A stretch of 64,000 nt of DNA from an uncultured Eubacteriales bacterium (GTDB lineage: Bacteria; Bacillota; Clostridia; Christensenellales; Aristaeellaceae). The translations under genes and the position numbers were made by a program. Below are positions 8,559 to 18,148 of this stretch, one piece after another (the first letter of the stretch is position 1; every line of letters starts with the position of its first letter). The stretch lies in contig OMYT01000004.1 of assembly GCA_900315315.1 (NCBI GenBank), positions 1 through 64,000 on the forward strand, given 5' to 3'. The notes beneath the pieces were generated by a model. It did not search any database. It saw only the letters and a program-made list of their open reading frames with translations, and was not told the origin of the DNA.

Positions 8559-9743
8559 ATGACGGTCAGACAGGAAACCCGATTCCCGGCGAAAGCAACT
8601 CTGGGGGAGATTGTCCGGAAAGCGGACGGTGTGTTTGTTTTTCCCGGCTTCTGTGACGTGCATGTGCACTTCAGAGAGCCGGGTTTTTCTTATAAGGAAA
8701 CGATTATGACCGGAAGCCGCGCCGCGGCCGCGGGCGGCTATACAGCAGTGTGCGCGATGCCGAACCTGAATCCGGTGCCGGACAGCGTTTCCCATCTGGA
8801 AGAGGAAGAAAAACTGATCCGCGAGGCCGGCGGAATCGTGGATGTGTACCCATATGCGGCGCTGACCGTCGGGGAAAAGGGAGAGGTAGCGGCTGCGCTG
8901 GAGGAACTGGCGCCGCGTGTTATCGCCTTTTCAGACGACGGGAAGGGCGTCCAGAGCGAGAGCATGATGCGCAGCCTGATGGAACAGTGCCGGAAGCTGG
9001 GGAAGATCATTGCGGCCCATTGCGAGGATGAACGGCTGCTGCACGGCGGATATATCCATGACGGAACATATGCCCGGGAGCACGGGCATAAGGGAATCTG
9101 CTCAGAGAGCGAATGGGGGCCGATTGCCCGGGATCTGAAACTGGCAAAGGAGACCGGCTGCGCTTACCATGTATGCCATATCAGCTGCCGGGAGAGTGTG
9201 GAACTGATCCGACAGGCGAAGCGGGACGGGGTCGACGTGACCTGCGAAACAGCGCCTCACTACCTGCTGCTGGACGAGAACGATCTGCAGGAAGATGGAC
9301 GGTTCCGGATGAATCCGCCGCTGCGGGCGAAGGAAGACCGGGAAGCGCTGGTGGAAGGTTTGCTGGACGGGACCATCGATATGATCGCTACGGACCACGC
9401 GCCTCACAGCGCGGAGGAAAAAAGCCGGGGACTTCCGGGAAGCGCCTTCGGGATTGTGGGGCTGGAATGCGCGTTTCCGGTGCTCTACACCGGACTGGTG
9501 AGGCCCGGGATCCTGCCGCTGGAGAGACTGGCGGAACTGATGGCGCTGGCACCGCGAAGACGGTTCGGGATTCCCCTGCGGGAAAACGACCGGTGCGAGT
9601 GGGAGCTGGATACGGCTTATGAGATCGATCCGGAGACATTCCTGTCCAAGGGACGGGCAACACCGTTTGCAGGAAGGAAGGTCTACGGGAGGTGCGTGAA
9701 AACAGTTCACAATAACAGAACTGTTTTTGAAGCAAAGCAATAA
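8559..9743 (+). CDS. pyrC: Dihydroorotase
   Basis: 394 residues. It closes carbamoyl-aspartate to dihydroorotate in UMP synthesis. Zinc ligands of type I dihydroorotases are visible: DVHVHFREPG near residue 30, the aspartate in FSDDGKG, AHCED, CHIS and IATDHAPHS. ATG 8559 is chosen because AGGAGG at 8545-8550 precedes it and upstream codons come from the repeat at 8510. It is the first gene of the pyr operon, behind the candidate attenuator. A 134-base gap to carB holds a palindrome and a hairpin repeat. Confidence 0.95.
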   Translation: MTVRQETRFPAKATLGEIVRKADGVFVFPGFCDVHVHFREPGFSYKETIMTGSRAAAAGGYTAVCAMPNLNPVPDSVSHLEEEEKLIREAGGIVDVYPYAALTVGEKGEVAAALEELAPRVIAFSDDGKGVQSESMMRSLMEQCRKLGKIIAAHCEDERLLHGGYIHDGTYAREHGHKGICSESEWGPIARDLKLAKETGCAYHVCHISCRESVELIRQAKRDGVDVTCETAPHYLLLDENDLQEDGRFRMNPPLRAKEDREALVEGLLDGTIDMIATDHAPHSAEEKSRGLPGSAFGIVGLECAFPVLYTGLVRPGILPLERLAELMALAPRRRFGIPLRENDRCEWELDTAYEIDPETFLSKGRATPFAGRKVYGRCVKTVHNNRTVFEAKQ

Positions 9744-9745
9744 TT

Positions 9746-9763
9746 TCGCGTCTGCAGACGCGA
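9746..9763. repeat. 18-base perfect palindrome
   Basis: TCGCGTCTGCAGACGCGA is a perfect palindrome without a loop, 3 bases after the pyrC stop codon. It adjoins the hairpin repeat at 9773. It could be a protein site or part of the repeat. Confidence 0.6.
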
Positions 9764-9772
9764 GCAGGGAAT

Positions 9773-9809
9773 GCGAGGGCTTTCCGATCGCCCTCGCGCT
9801 CCTTCGGCC
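9773..9809 (+). repeat. Hairpin/CCTTCGG repeat between pyrC and carB
   Basis: Stem GCGAGGGC / GCCCTCGC around the loop TTTCCGATC, then GCTCCTTCGGCC. The loop and tail match the 2068 copy, while the outer stem pairs differ in a compensated way. Confidence 0.75.
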
Positions 9810-9877
9810 AAATACTCCCACTTGAGTGAGAAGATCGGAGAGCGAATAAAGATTCAGCTGTACGAGGAGGCAAAAGC

Positions 9878-12800
9878 ATGGCAAAACGGACAGACATCAA
9901 GAAGGTACTGATCATCGGAAGCGGCCCGATCGTCATCGGGCAGGCGGCGGAGTTTGACTACGCCGGAACGCAGGCGGTCCTGGCCCTGAAAGAAGAAGGG
10001 TATGAAGTGGTGCTGTGCAACTCCAACCCGGCAACGATCATGACGGACACCGCGATCGCGGATAAGGTCTACATGGAGCCGCTGACGCTGGAATACATCG
10101 CGAAGATTCTGCGGTACGAACGGCCGGACGCGATCGTACCCGGTATCGGCGGACAGACCGGACTGAACCTGGCCATGCAGCTGGAACGCAAGGGCGTGCT
10201 GAAGGAATGCGGCGTGGAACTGTTGGGCACCAGCAGCGAGAGCATTGAGCGGGCGGAGGACCGCGAGCTGTTCAAGGAGATGTGCGAGTCCATCGGCGAG
10301 CCCGTGATCCCCAGTGAGATTACCTACGACCTGGAGCAGGCGAAAAAGGCCGCGCAGGACATTGGATATCCTGTGGTACTGCGGCCGGCGTTCACGCTGG
10401 GCGGTACCGGCGGCGGTTTCGCGAACAATGAGGAAGAGCTGATCGAGATCGGCACAAACGCATTCCGGCTGAGTCCGGTGCATCAGGTGCTGATCGAAAA
10501 AAGCGTGCGCGGATATAAGGAAATCGAGTTTGAAGTCATGCGGGACTGCAATGACAAGGCAATCACGATCTGCGGCATGGAAAACGTGGATCCCGTAGGC
10601 GTTCACACCGGCGACAGCGTCGTGGTGGCCCCGATCCTGAGCCTGAACGACGCGGACCTGAAGATGCTGAACGACAGTGCGATCAAGATCATCCGGGAAC
10701 TGAAGATCGCCGGCGGCTGCAACGTTCAGTTTGCACTGGATCCCAACAGCAGCAAATACTACCTGATCGAGGTCAACCCCCGGGTCAGCCGGTCTTCGGC
10801 TCTGGCCAGCAAGGCCAGCGGCTACCCCATTGCCCGGGTGACGGCAAAGATTGCCCTGGGCATGGCGCTGGAGGAGATTCCGGTGGCCGGCGGAAACGCG
10901 GCCATGGAGCCTTCCCTGGACTATATTGTGGCGAAATTCCCGCGGTTCCCCTTCGACAAGTTCACCTCGGCCAGCAATCAGCTGGGCACCCAGATGAAGG
11001 CGACCGGCGAGGTGATGGGCATCGGAAGCACGCTGGAAGAGTGCATGCTTAAGAGCGTACGCAGTCTGGAGACCGGCGTATGCCATATGCAGCTGGCGAA
11101 ATTCGATGAGATGCCGACGGAAGAGCTTCGCGAGTATGTGAAAGATTTCCGGGCGGATACTCTGTACGCAGTGACGGAGCTGCTGCGCCGCGGGGAGGAC
11201 ATTGCGTCCATCCATGAGAAGACCATGATCACGGAGCTGTTCTTGGAATCCCTGAAGAAAATTACAGAGATGGAGGTCCGCCTGAAGGCGGCCCCGGGAG
11301 ACACGGAACTGCTGCGGGAAGCCAAGAAGATGGGCTTCGGGGACAAGGAGATCGGGATCCTGTGGGACCGAAAGGAAACGGAAATTTACGCCCTGCGGAA
11401 GGAAAACGGGATTACGCCGGTGTTCCGAATGGTGGATACGCTGCACACGGGTAAGTATATCGCCTATCTGTACTCCAGCTACAGCAATAAAAATGACAGT
11501 ATCCTGACGGAGAAGAAAAAGATTGCAGTATTGGGCGCCGGACCGATCCGCATCGGCCAGGGTGTCGAATTCGACTATTCCACGGTGCACGCGGTGCAGA
11601 CGATCCGCCGGGCCGGATACGAAGCGATCATCATCAACAACAACCCGGAGACGGTTTCCACTGACTACACGACGGCGGACAAGCTGTACTTTGAGCCGCT
11701 GACGCCTGAAGACGTGATGGCGATCATCGATTTCGAAAAGCCGGAGGGCGTGATCGCGTCCCTGGGCGGCCAGACCGCCATCAACCTGGCCCAGCCGCTG
11801 ATGGACCGCGGGGTGAAAATCATCGGAACCGACTGCGCGGCGATCGAGCGGGCTGAGAACCGGGACAGCTTCGAAAAGATTCTGGAAGACCTGAACATCC
11901 CGCAGCCCCAGGGCCGCGCGGTAACCCGGATCGAGGACGGTGTGAAGGCGGCCGAGGAGATAGGCTATCCGGTACTGGTGCGGCCAAGCTTTGTGCTGGG
12001 CGGCCGGGCGATGCAGATCGTCGGGGACGAGGAACAGCTTCGCCACTACCTGCGGACCGCGGTGGAGATCGATGCGGATAAGCCGGTGCTGGTAGACAAA
12101 TACATCCGCGGCAAAGAGGTTGAAGTCGATGCCATCTGCGACGGACGGGATGTGTTCGTACCCGGCATCATGGAACTGGTGGAGCGCACCGGCATTCACA
12201 GCGGCGACTCCATCTCCGTCTATCCCGCCTTCTCCATCAGCAACAAGGTGAAGGGAATTATCCTGCAGTACGCCAAGAAACTGGGCCTGGGTATCGGGAT
12301 TATCGGCCTGTACAATATCCAGTTCATTGTGGATGAGAACGATAATGTCTATATCATTGAGGTGAATCCGCGGTCCAGTCGTACGGTTCCCTTCCTGAGC
12401 AAGGCGACGGGATACTCCCTGGCGGATATCGCAACGGAGGTTATCCTCGGAAAGAGCCTGAAGGAGCAGGGGTACTTCGATCTGTATCCGGAAGAGAAGA
12501 AACGGTTCTACGTGAAGGTGCCGGTATTCTCCTTCAACAAGATCAAGGGGCTTGACGCCTATCTGAGCCCGGAGATGAAATCCACGGGTGAGGCGATCGG
12601 TTATGATGACAAACTGAACCGCGCACTGTACAAGGCACTGCAGGCCGGCGGGACCCGGTTGCAGAACTACGGAACGGTACTGGCCACGATTGCCGACCGG
12701 GACAAAAATGAGGCGCTGGACCTGATCCGTCGCTTCTACAACCTGGGTTTCAATATCGAAGCGACACGGGGAACGGCCCGGTTTCTGAAGGAACACGGCA

Positions 12801-13051
12801 TCCGGACACACGCGATGCTGAAAATCAGCCAGGGATCCAACGAGATTCTGGAGAGCATCCGGCAGGGACATGTGGCTTATATCATCAACACCCGGGAGAT
12901 CGGCGAGCCGGAGAGCGAGAGCGACGGGCTGAAGATCCGCCGGTGTGCGACGGAGAACAACGCGACGATCTTTACCAGCCTGGATACGGTGCGGGTGCTG
13001 CTGGATGTGCTGGAGGAAACAACACTGACGATTTCAACGATTGACGCATAG
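9878..13051 (+). CDS. carB: Carbamoyl-phosphate synthase large subunit
   Basis: 1057 residues with the two homologous halves of CarB. The first starts IIGSGPIVIGQAAEFDYAG and the second VLGAGPIRIGQGVEFDYS (about residue 555). Each has an ATP-grasp domain, and a C-terminal MGS-like regulatory domain ends the protein. It makes carbamoyl phosphate from bicarbonate, ATP and ammonia passed from the glutaminase CarA. CarA is not encoded in this window, so it must be elsewhere or free ammonia is used. RBS GAGGAGG; pyrK begins 8 bases after the stop. Full length. Confidence 0.96.
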   Translation: MAKRTDIKKVLIIGSGPIVIGQAAEFDYAGTQAVLALKEEGYEVVLCNSNPATIMTDTAIADKVYMEPLTLEYIAKILRYERPDAIVPGIGGQTGLNLAMQLERKGVLKECGVELLGTSSESIERAEDRELFKEMCESIGEPVIPSEITYDLEQAKKAAQDIGYPVVLRPAFTLGGTGGGFANNEEELIEIGTNAFRLSPVHQVLIEKSVRGYKEIEFEVMRDCNDKAITICGMENVDPVGVHTGDSVVVAPILSLNDADLKMLNDSAIKIIRELKIAGGCNVQFALDPNSSKYYLIEVNPRVSRSSALASKASGYPIARVTAKIALGMALEEIPVAGGNAAMEPSLDYIVAKFPRFPFDKFTSASNQLGTQMKATGEVMGIGSTLEECMLKSVRSLETGVCHMQLAKFDEMPTEELREYVKDFRADTLYAVTELLRRGEDIASIHEKTMITELFLESLKKITEMEVRLKAAPGDTELLREAKKMGFGDKEIGILWDRKETEIYALRKENGITPVFRMVDTLHTGKYIAYLYSSYSNKNDSILTEKKKIAVLGAGPIRIGQGVEFDYSTVHAVQTIRRAGYEAIIINNNPETVSTDYTTADKLYFEPLTPEDVMAIIDFEKPEGVIASLGGQTAINLAQPLMDRGVKIIGTDCAAIERAENRDSFEKILEDLNIPQPQGRAVTRIEDGVKAAEEIGYPVLVRPSFVLGGRAMQIVGDEEQLRHYLRTAVEIDADKPVLVDKYIRGKEVEVDAICDGRDVFVPGIMELVERTGIHSGDSISVYPAFSISNKVKGIILQYAKKLGLGIGIIGLYNIQFIVDENDNVYIIEVNPRSSRTVPFLSKATGYSLADIATEVILGKSLKEQGYFDLYPEEKKRFYVKVPVFSFNKIKGLDAYLSPEMKSTGEAIGYDDKLNRALYKALQAGGTRLQNYGTVLATIADRDKNEALDLIRRFYNLGFNIEATRGTARFLKEHGIRTHAMLKISQGSNEILESIRQGHVAYIINTREIGEPESESDGLKIRRCATENNATIFTSLDTVRVLLDVLEETTLTISTIDA

Positions 13052-13059
13052 GGGGCTTA

Positions 13060-13794
13060 ATGAAGCAGCAGATATTGAGGGTGACAGAGAACATCCGGAT
13101 TGCGGAAAATGTTTATAAGATGGTTCTGGAAAATCCTGAACTGGAAGAGCAGAAACCCGGACAGTTTATCAATATTCGGATTGACGGTCTGTATTTACGG
13201 CGGCCGATCTCGGTATGTGAATCTGATCCGGGCAATGTGGTTATCATTTACAAAGTCGTTGGCAAAGGAACAGAGCAGCTCAGCCGAATCAGAAAACGCG
13301 AATACCTGGATGTGCTGACCGGGCTGGGCAACGGATATGATCTGTCGAAAGCGGGAGATCATCCGCTGCTGCTGGGCGGCGGCGTGGGTGTGCCTCCGCT
13401 GATCAAACTGGCCAGAATGCTGCGGGATGCCGGGAAAGAAGTGCAGGCGGTGCTGGGCTTTAACACAAAGGCGGAAGTGTTCGGGGAAGGCGCTTTTCAG
13501 GAGATGGACTGTAAAACAACGGTGACCACCGTTGACGGAAGTTACGGCGTGAAGGGTTTTGTGACGGATGCGCTGCCGGAAGACTACAGCTATTTCTATA
13601 CCTGCGGACCGGAACCGATGCTGCGGGCGGTGTATAAAGCCACCTGTACATCCGGACAGTTTTCCTTTGAGGAACGGATGGGTTGCGGATTCGGCGCGTG
13701 CATGGGCTGCAGCTGCAAAACGATCACAGGGTATAAGCGAATCTGCCGGGAAGGTCCGGTGCTGGAAAAGGAGGAGATCCTGTGGGACGACTGA
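13060..13794 (+). CDS. pyrK: Dihydroorotate dehydrogenase electron-transfer subunit
   Basis: 244 residues. PyrK passes electrons from the PyrD FMN to NAD through FAD and a [2Fe-2S] cluster. The FAD-binding LRRPISVCE lies near residue 49, GGGVGVPPL marks the NAD-binding part, and the cluster cysteines are in GCGFGACMGCSCK followed by ICREGP near the C terminus. Its presence defines PyrD as the type 1B, NAD-linked enzyme. It overlaps pyrD by 13 bases, implying translational coupling of the two subunits. Confidence 0.95.
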   Translation: MKQQILRVTENIRIAENVYKMVLENPELEEQKPGQFINIRIDGLYLRRPISVCESDPGNVVIIYKVVGKGTEQLSRIRKREYLDVLTGLGNGYDLSKAGDHPLLLGGGVGVPPLIKLARMLRDAGKEVQAVLGFNTKAEVFGEGAFQEMDCKTTVTTVDGSYGVKGFVTDALPEDYSYFYTCGPEPMLRAVYKATCTSGQFSFEERMGCGFGACMGCSCKTITGYKRICREGPVLEKEEILWDD

Positions 13795-14690
13795 CAGTGA
13801 ACCTGTGCGGCATCGAACTGGACAATCCGGTAATTCCTGCCAGCGGCACCTTTGGTTTCGGATATGAGTTTGCGCAGTGGTATGATATCAACTGTCTGGG
13901 TACTTTCTCCTTCAAGGGAACGACAAGGGAGCCCCGTTTCGGGAATCCCACGCCGCGGATTGCGGAATGCCCGGCGGGAATGATCAACGCCGTCGGGCTC
14001 CAGAACCCCGGGGTGGAGAAGGTCATCAGTGAGGAACTTCCGAAGCTGAAAGAGGTCTTCCATAAGAAGGTGATGGCGAATGTCAGCGGCTTCAGCGTGG
14101 AGGATTACGCCTATAGCTGTGAAAAGCTGGACGCAGAAGAGCAGGTCGGATGGCTGGAGGTTAACATCTCCTGCCCGAATGTCCACGGCGGCGGAATGAG
14201 CTTCGGAACGGATCCGAAGGCCGCGGCGGAGGTTACCCGGGCGGTCAAGCGGGTGGCGACAAAACCGGTGATCATGAAGCTGAGTCCGAACGTGACAGAT
14301 ATTACAGAGATCGCAAAAGCCTGTGAAGACGCGGGAGCGGACGGGATCTCGCTGATCAACACGCTGCAGGGGATGCGGATTAATCTGAAGACGCGGAAGC
14401 CGGTGATCAAAAACGTCATGGGCGGCGTGAGTGGACCGGCGGTGTTCCCGATAGCGCTGCGGATGGTCTGGCAGGTGTGCCGGGCGGTGAAGATTCCGGT
14501 GATCGGCATGGGCGGGATTGCGAGCGCGGAGGACGCGCTGGAGATGATGATGGCCGGGGCAACGGCTGTCGAAGTCGGCGCGGCGAACCTGGCAGACCCA
14601 TATGCAAGCAAAAAAATCATTGAGGATCTGCCGGCGGCTATGGATCAGTATAGGATTCAATCACTGGGTGAATTGAAAGGAGACTGCTGA
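13782..14690 (+). CDS. pyrD: Dihydroorotate dehydrogenase, type 1B catalytic subunit
   Basis: 302-residue FMN TIM-barrel enzyme oxidising dihydroorotate to orotate together with PyrK. The active-site loop [11 protein letters not shown] contains the catalytic cysteine of class 1 enzymes, and the FMN phosphate site [15 protein letters not shown] is near the C terminus. The start is GTG at 13782, with GGAGGAG just upstream inside pyrK. pyrF follows after 1 base. No membrane anchor, as expected for type 1B. Confidence 0.95.
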   Translation: MGRLTVNLCGIELDNPVIPASGTFGFGYEFAQWYDINCLGTFSFKGTTREPRFGNPTPRIAECPAGMINAVGLQNPGVEKVISEELPKLKEVFHKKVMANVSGFSVEDYAYSCEKLDAEEQVGWLEVNISCPNVHGGGMSFGTDPKAAAEVTRAVKRVATKPVIMKLSPNVTDITEIAKACEDAGADGISLINTLQGMRINLKTRKPVIKNVMGGVSGPAVFPIALRMVWQVCRAVKIPVIGMGGIASAEDALEMMMAGATAVEVGAANLADPYASKKIIEDLPAAMDQYRIQSLGELKGDC

Positions 14691-14691
14691 A

Positions 14692-15390
14692 ATGGGGAAA
14701 GATGTTATCATTGCCTGTGACTTTCCGAACGCGGAGCAGACGCTGACATTTCTGGACAGGTTTCAGGGACAGAAGCCGTTTGTGAAGATCGGGATGGAAC
14801 TGTTTTACGGTGCAGGTCCGGATATTGTCCGGCAGATCAAAGCCCGGGGGCACAGGATTTTCCTGGACCTGAAGCTGCATGATATTCCAAACACGGTGAA
14901 AAAGGCCATGACGGTTTTGCGGGATCTGGACGTGGATATCTGCAATCTGCACGCGGCGGGGACCATCCGGATGATGGAAGCGGCGATCGAAGGTTTGACC
15001 CGGCCGGATGGAACGCGGCCGCTGTTGATTGCCGTGACGCAGCTGACCAGCACGGATCAGGAGACGCTGGAGAAAGACCTGCTGATCGAAAAGCCTATAG
15101 ACGAGGTGGTTATGCACTACGCGCTGAATGCCCGGAAGGCCGGGCTGGACGGAGTGGTCTGCTCACCGCTGGAGGCCGGGAAGGTGCATGAGGTCTGCGG
15201 AGCGGATTTCCTGACGGTGACGCCGGGTGTCCGGTTCGCGGACGGTGATGTGGGGGATCAGAAACGGGTTATGACTCCGGCAGAGGCAAAGAAGGTCGGC
15301 AGCGACTATATCGTGGTCGGCCGGCCGATTACCGCAGCGGTGGATCCGGTGGCGGCATATGAACGGTGCATCAATGAATTTGTGGGGTGA
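14692..15390 (+). CDS. pyrF: Orotidine 5'-phosphate decarboxylase
   Basis: 232 residues, short (group I) form. It converts OMP to UMP, the last step of the pathway. The catalytic D-x-K-x-x-D array is in [13 protein letters not shown] (about residues 58-70), the first strand carries IACDFPN, and the phosphate loop is VVGRPIT near the C terminus. ATG 14692 follows AAAGGAGACTGCTGAA. It starts directly after pyrD and is followed by pyrE 6 bases on. Confidence 0.95.
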   Translation: MGKDVIIACDFPNAEQTLTFLDRFQGQKPFVKIGMELFYGAGPDIVRQIKARGHRIFLDLKLHDIPNTVKKAMTVLRDLDVDICNLHAAGTIRMMEAAIEGLTRPDGTRPLLIAVTQLTSTDQETLEKDLLIEKPIDEVVMHYALNARKAGLDGVVCSPLEAGKVHEVCGADFLTVTPGVRFADGDVGDQKRVMTPAEAKKVGSDYIVVGRPITAAVDPVAAYERCINEFVG

Positions 15391-15396
15391 AGAATC

Positions 15397-16041
15397 ATGA
15401 CGAGAGAAGAACTGAACCGGAAAATTGCACAGGACCTGCTGAAAATCAAGGCGGTGTTTTTCCGCCCGGAGGAACCCTTTACCTGGGCGAGCGGAATCAA
15501 GAGCCCGGTATACTGCGATAACCGGCTGACACTGACGGCGCCGGAAGTGCGCACGGACGTGGAGAAAGGCCTGGCGCAGTTGATTGGAGAGGAATATCCG
15601 GACGTGGAAGTGCTGATGGGCACCTCAACCGCCGGCATTGCCCATGCAGCGATTACGGCCCATCTGATGGGTCTTCCCATGGGATATGTCCGCTCCGGCG
15701 CGAAGGACCACGGGCGGCAGAATCAGATCGAGGGCAGACTCGAACCGGGTCAGAAAGTGGTTGTAGTGGAGGATCTGATTTCCACCGGCGGCAGCGTGCT
15801 GGAAGTGGTGGACGTGCTGCGGCAGGCCGGTGCAGAGGTGCTTGGTATCGTAAGCATCTTCACCTACGGCATGAAGAAAGGGATTGAGCGCCTGGCGGCG
15901 GCAAACGTGAAGAACGTGTCGCTGACAAATTTTGACGTGATCGCGGAAGAAGCGGCGAAGGAAGGCTATATCCGGCCTGAGGATATCTCCCGGCTGATCC
16001 GTTTCCGGAACGATCCGGCAGATGAAAGCTGGAGGATATAA
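15397..16041 (+). CDS. pyrE: Orotate phosphoribosyltransferase
   Basis: 214 residues. It joins orotate to PRPP to give OMP, upstream of PyrF. The PRPP-binding motif is [13 protein letters not shown] (about residues 120-132), and a basic catalytic loop with [15 protein letters not shown] precedes it. Full length. pyrB begins 2 bases after the stop codon, so translation is likely coupled. Confidence 0.95.
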   Translation: MTREELNRKIAQDLLKIKAVFFRPEEPFTWASGIKSPVYCDNRLTLTAPEVRTDVEKGLAQLIGEEYPDVEVLMGTSTAGIAHAAITAHLMGLPMGYVRSGAKDHGRQNQIEGRLEPGQKVVVVEDLISTGGSVLEVVDVLRQAGAEVLGIVSIFTYGMKKGIERLAAANVKNVSLTNFDVIAEEAAKEGYIRPEDISRLIRFRNDPADESWRI

Positions 16042-16043
16042 CG

Positions 16044-16976
16044 ATGGCGCGAAGTGTGATCGATATTCCGGATCTGACCATGGAAGAACTGGACCGGCTG
16101 ATGGATACGGCGGAGGATATTATCGCACATCCGGACGACTATGCGGATGCCTGCCGCCGGAAAAAACTGGCGACACTGTTTTTTGAGCCCAGCACAAGGA
16201 CACGCCTGAGCTTTGAGGCGGCCATGTATGAGTTGGGCGGCAATGTGCTGAGCGTGACCGGGGCGAACAGCAGTTCCGCGGCAAAGGGCGAGAGCGTCGC
16301 GGATACTGCCAAGACAGTCTCCTGCTACGCGGATATTATCGCCATGCGCCATCCGAAGGAAGGCGCGGCATCGGTTGCGGCACGGAACGCGTCCGTGCCT
16401 GTGATCAACGCCGGTGACGGCGGCCACTGCCATCCGACCCAGACGCTGGCGGATTTGCTGACAATCCGCCGGGAAAAAGGAAGGCTGGGAAACCTGACCG
16501 TGGGCCTGTGCGGTGACCTGAAGTTCGGCCGCACGGTCCATTCCCTGCTGAACGCCCTGAGCCGGTATGACGGACTGAAGTTTGTGCTGATCAGCCCGGA
16601 AGAGCTGAAAGTGCCCAGCTATGTAAAGAGTGACGCGCTGAAAAAGAAGGGGATTCCCTATACCCAGACCGAAGACCTGGAGCAGGTGATCGGCGATCTG
16701 GACATTCTGTACATGACAAGGGTACAGCGGGAGCGCTTCTTCAACGAGGAAGATTATCTGCGGCTGCGGGACAGCTATATCCTGACACCAGAGAAGATGA
16801 AGAAGGCCCGGGCAGACCTGAGCGTCATGCATCCGCTGCCGAGGGTGAACGAGATCAGCGTGGCGGTGGATAACGATCCGCGAGCCTGCTATTTCAAGCA
16901 GGTGCTGAACGGCAAGTATATGCGCATGGCGCTGATCCTGATGCTGCTGGGACTGAAAGGGGGAACGCAGGCATGA
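16044..16976 (+). CDS. pyrB: Aspartate carbamoyltransferase catalytic chain
   Basis: 310 residues. It condenses carbamoyl phosphate and aspartate. The carbamoyl phosphate loop [12 protein letters not shown] (about residues 48-59) and [10 protein letters not shown] are canonical, as is the C-terminal [10 protein letters not shown]. Overlap of its stop with the start of pyrI (ATGA) indicates coupled synthesis of catalytic and regulatory chains. It should assemble into the E. coli-like holoenzyme with PyrI. Confidence 0.96.
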   Translation: MARSVIDIPDLTMEELDRLMDTAEDIIAHPDDYADACRRKKLATLFFEPSTRTRLSFEAAMYELGGNVLSVTGANSSSAAKGESVADTAKTVSCYADIIAMRHPKEGAASVAARNASVPVINAGDGGHCHPTQTLADLLTIRREKGRLGNLTVGLCGDLKFGRTVHSLLNALSRYDGLKFVLISPEELKVPSYVKSDALKKKGIPYTQTEDLEQVIGDLDILYMTRVQRERFFNEEDYLRLRDSYILTPEKMKKARADLSVMHPLPRVNEISVAVDNDPRACYFKQVLNGKYMRMALILMLLGLKGGTQA

Positions 16977-17395
16977 ATGTAGATTCCATCCGGGACGGGA
17001 TTGTGATCGACCATATTGCTGCCGGCTGCGGAATGAAACTGTACCGTCTGCTGGGACTGGAGAATCTTGAGGCACCGGTAGCCATGATTACCAATGTGGT
17101 CTCCGGAAAAATGGGACGGAAGGATATTATCAAGGTTGATGCAGCGATCGACGTGGATCTGGATATTATCGGCTATGTGGATCCCGGCGCAACGGTAAAC
17201 ATTATCAGGGACGGAGAGCTGAAAGAGAAGAAACGGATTGAGATGCCGGAGAAGCTTGTTAATGTACTCTTCTGCAAGAATCCACGCTGTATCACTTCCT
17301 GCGAGCAGGAACTGGACCAGATTTTCTGCCTGACGGACCGGACAAAGAAGGAATACCGCTGCACCTGGTGCGAGACAAAGGCGTCGAATATCTGA
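16973..17395 (+). CDS. pyrI: Aspartate carbamoyltransferase regulatory chain
   Basis: 140 residues. PyrI binds nucleotide effectors in its N-terminal domain ([10 protein letters not shown]) and contacts PyrB through a C-terminal zinc domain. The four zinc cysteines are visible in [10 protein letters not shown] and CTWC. The gene gives this operon allosteric feedback at ATCase, which Bacillus lacks. It is the last gene of the pyr operon; a hairpin follows 75 bases later. Confidence 0.95.
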   Translation: MNVDSIRDGIVIDHIAAGCGMKLYRLLGLENLEAPVAMITNVVSGKMGRKDIIKVDAAIDVDLDIIGYVDPGATVNIIRDGELKEKKRIEMPEKLVNVLFCKNPRCITSCEQELDQIFCLTDRTKKEYRCTWCETKASNI

Positions 17396-17470
17396 CATGT
17401 GAGCCTGTTTTCGCAGGAGTATGGAAAAAGGTGATCAAGGAACACCCAAAAAGTGCAAAAGACGAAAATA

Positions 17471-17505
17471 ACCCGAACGAATATTTCTGAACGTTCGGGT
17501 TTTAT
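17471..17505 (+). terminator. pyr operon terminator, overlapping PurBox-like sequence
   Basis: CCCGAACG (17472-17479) pairs with CGTTCGGG (17492-17499) and is followed by a T-rich stretch (TTTTATATT). The arms contain CCGAAC and its reverse complement GTTCGG, the core of the Gram-positive PurBox, and lie about 70-100 bases upstream of the purE start of transcription. It could serve both purposes. Confidence 0.75.
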
Positions 17506-17537
17506 ATTACATTTCTACGAATAATACGTGTTTTCAA

Positions 17538-17566
17538 TTGACAATGTTCGTGTTTTTGGGTATAGT
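17538..17566 (+). promoter_or_regulatory. pur operon promoter
   Basis: TTGACA (17538-17543), 17 bases, TATAGT (17561-17566): one mismatch from consensus. The spacer includes AATGTTCGT, whose reverse complement ACGAACATT is close to the PurBox. The leader to purE is about 55 bases, too short for a guanine riboswitch. Confidence 0.85.
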
Positions 17567-17627
17567 AATAAGGCCTTAAAAAGGCAAATCTCAAGGGTTG
17601 AAATGTTTTGAAACAGGGGGACAGACC

Positions 17628-18116
17628 GTGAGAAAAGTCGGGATCGTCATGGGCAGCGACAGCGACCTGCCCGTGATCCAAAAAGCAACGGATGTATTGA
17701 AGGCCCTGGGCATACCGTTTGAGGCGCACGTGTATTCCGCACACCGCACGCCGGAGGAAGCCCGGGCTTTTGCCGTTCAGGCAAGAGAAAATGGTTTTGG
17801 TGTGCTGATTGCCGCGGCGGGCATGGCGGCCCATCTGGCAGGCGCTATCGCGGCAAACACGACATTACCGGTGATCGGGATTCCCTGCAAAGGCCCCTGC
17901 ATGGAAGGCCTGGATGCCCTGCTCTCCACGGTACAGATGCCTTCCGGCATTCCGGTGGCAACCGTGGCCGTGAACGGCGGGGCGAACGCTGCCTTGCTGG
18001 CGGCGCAGATTCTGGCCGTGGAGGACCGGGAACTGGCGGCAAAGCTGGACGCGAAACGGAAAGCGGACGCCGAGGCCGTGCTGACGAAAGACATGAGTAT
18101 AGCCGAACGGCTGTAA
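17628..18116 (+). CDS. purE: N5-carboxyaminoimidazole ribonucleotide mutase (PurE, class I)
   Basis: 162 residues. It moves the carboxyl group of N5-CAIR to give CAIR. Class I motifs are GSDSDLP (about residues 9-15) and YSAHRTPE, with a GIPCKGPCMEGLDALLS loop. GTG 17628 is chosen because AGGGGG lies 8 bases upstream; an ATG at 17598 in the same frame is possible but would add ten unusual residues. First gene of the pur operon. purK is not in the window, so N5-CAIR would come from a PurK elsewhere. Confidence 0.93.
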   Translation: MRKVGIVMGSDSDLPVIQKATDVLKALGIPFEAHVYSAHRTPEEARAFAVQARENGFGVLIAAAGMAAHLAGAIAANTTLPVIGIPCKGPCMEGLDALLSTVQMPSGIPVATVAVNGGANAALLAAQILAVEDRELAAKLDAKRKADAEAVLTKDMSIAERL

Positions 18117-18148
18117 GAATTCAGAATTACAGATGGGAGAAAAAAACC

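Noticed and set aside
9854..12871. 1005-residue minus-strand frame opposite carB
   Set aside because: Shadow of a conserved GC-rich gene; His/Arg/Gln-rich translation with no family motif.
17567..17627. Purine riboswitch before purE
   Set aside because: The leader is only about 55 bases and lacks the three-way junction sequences.
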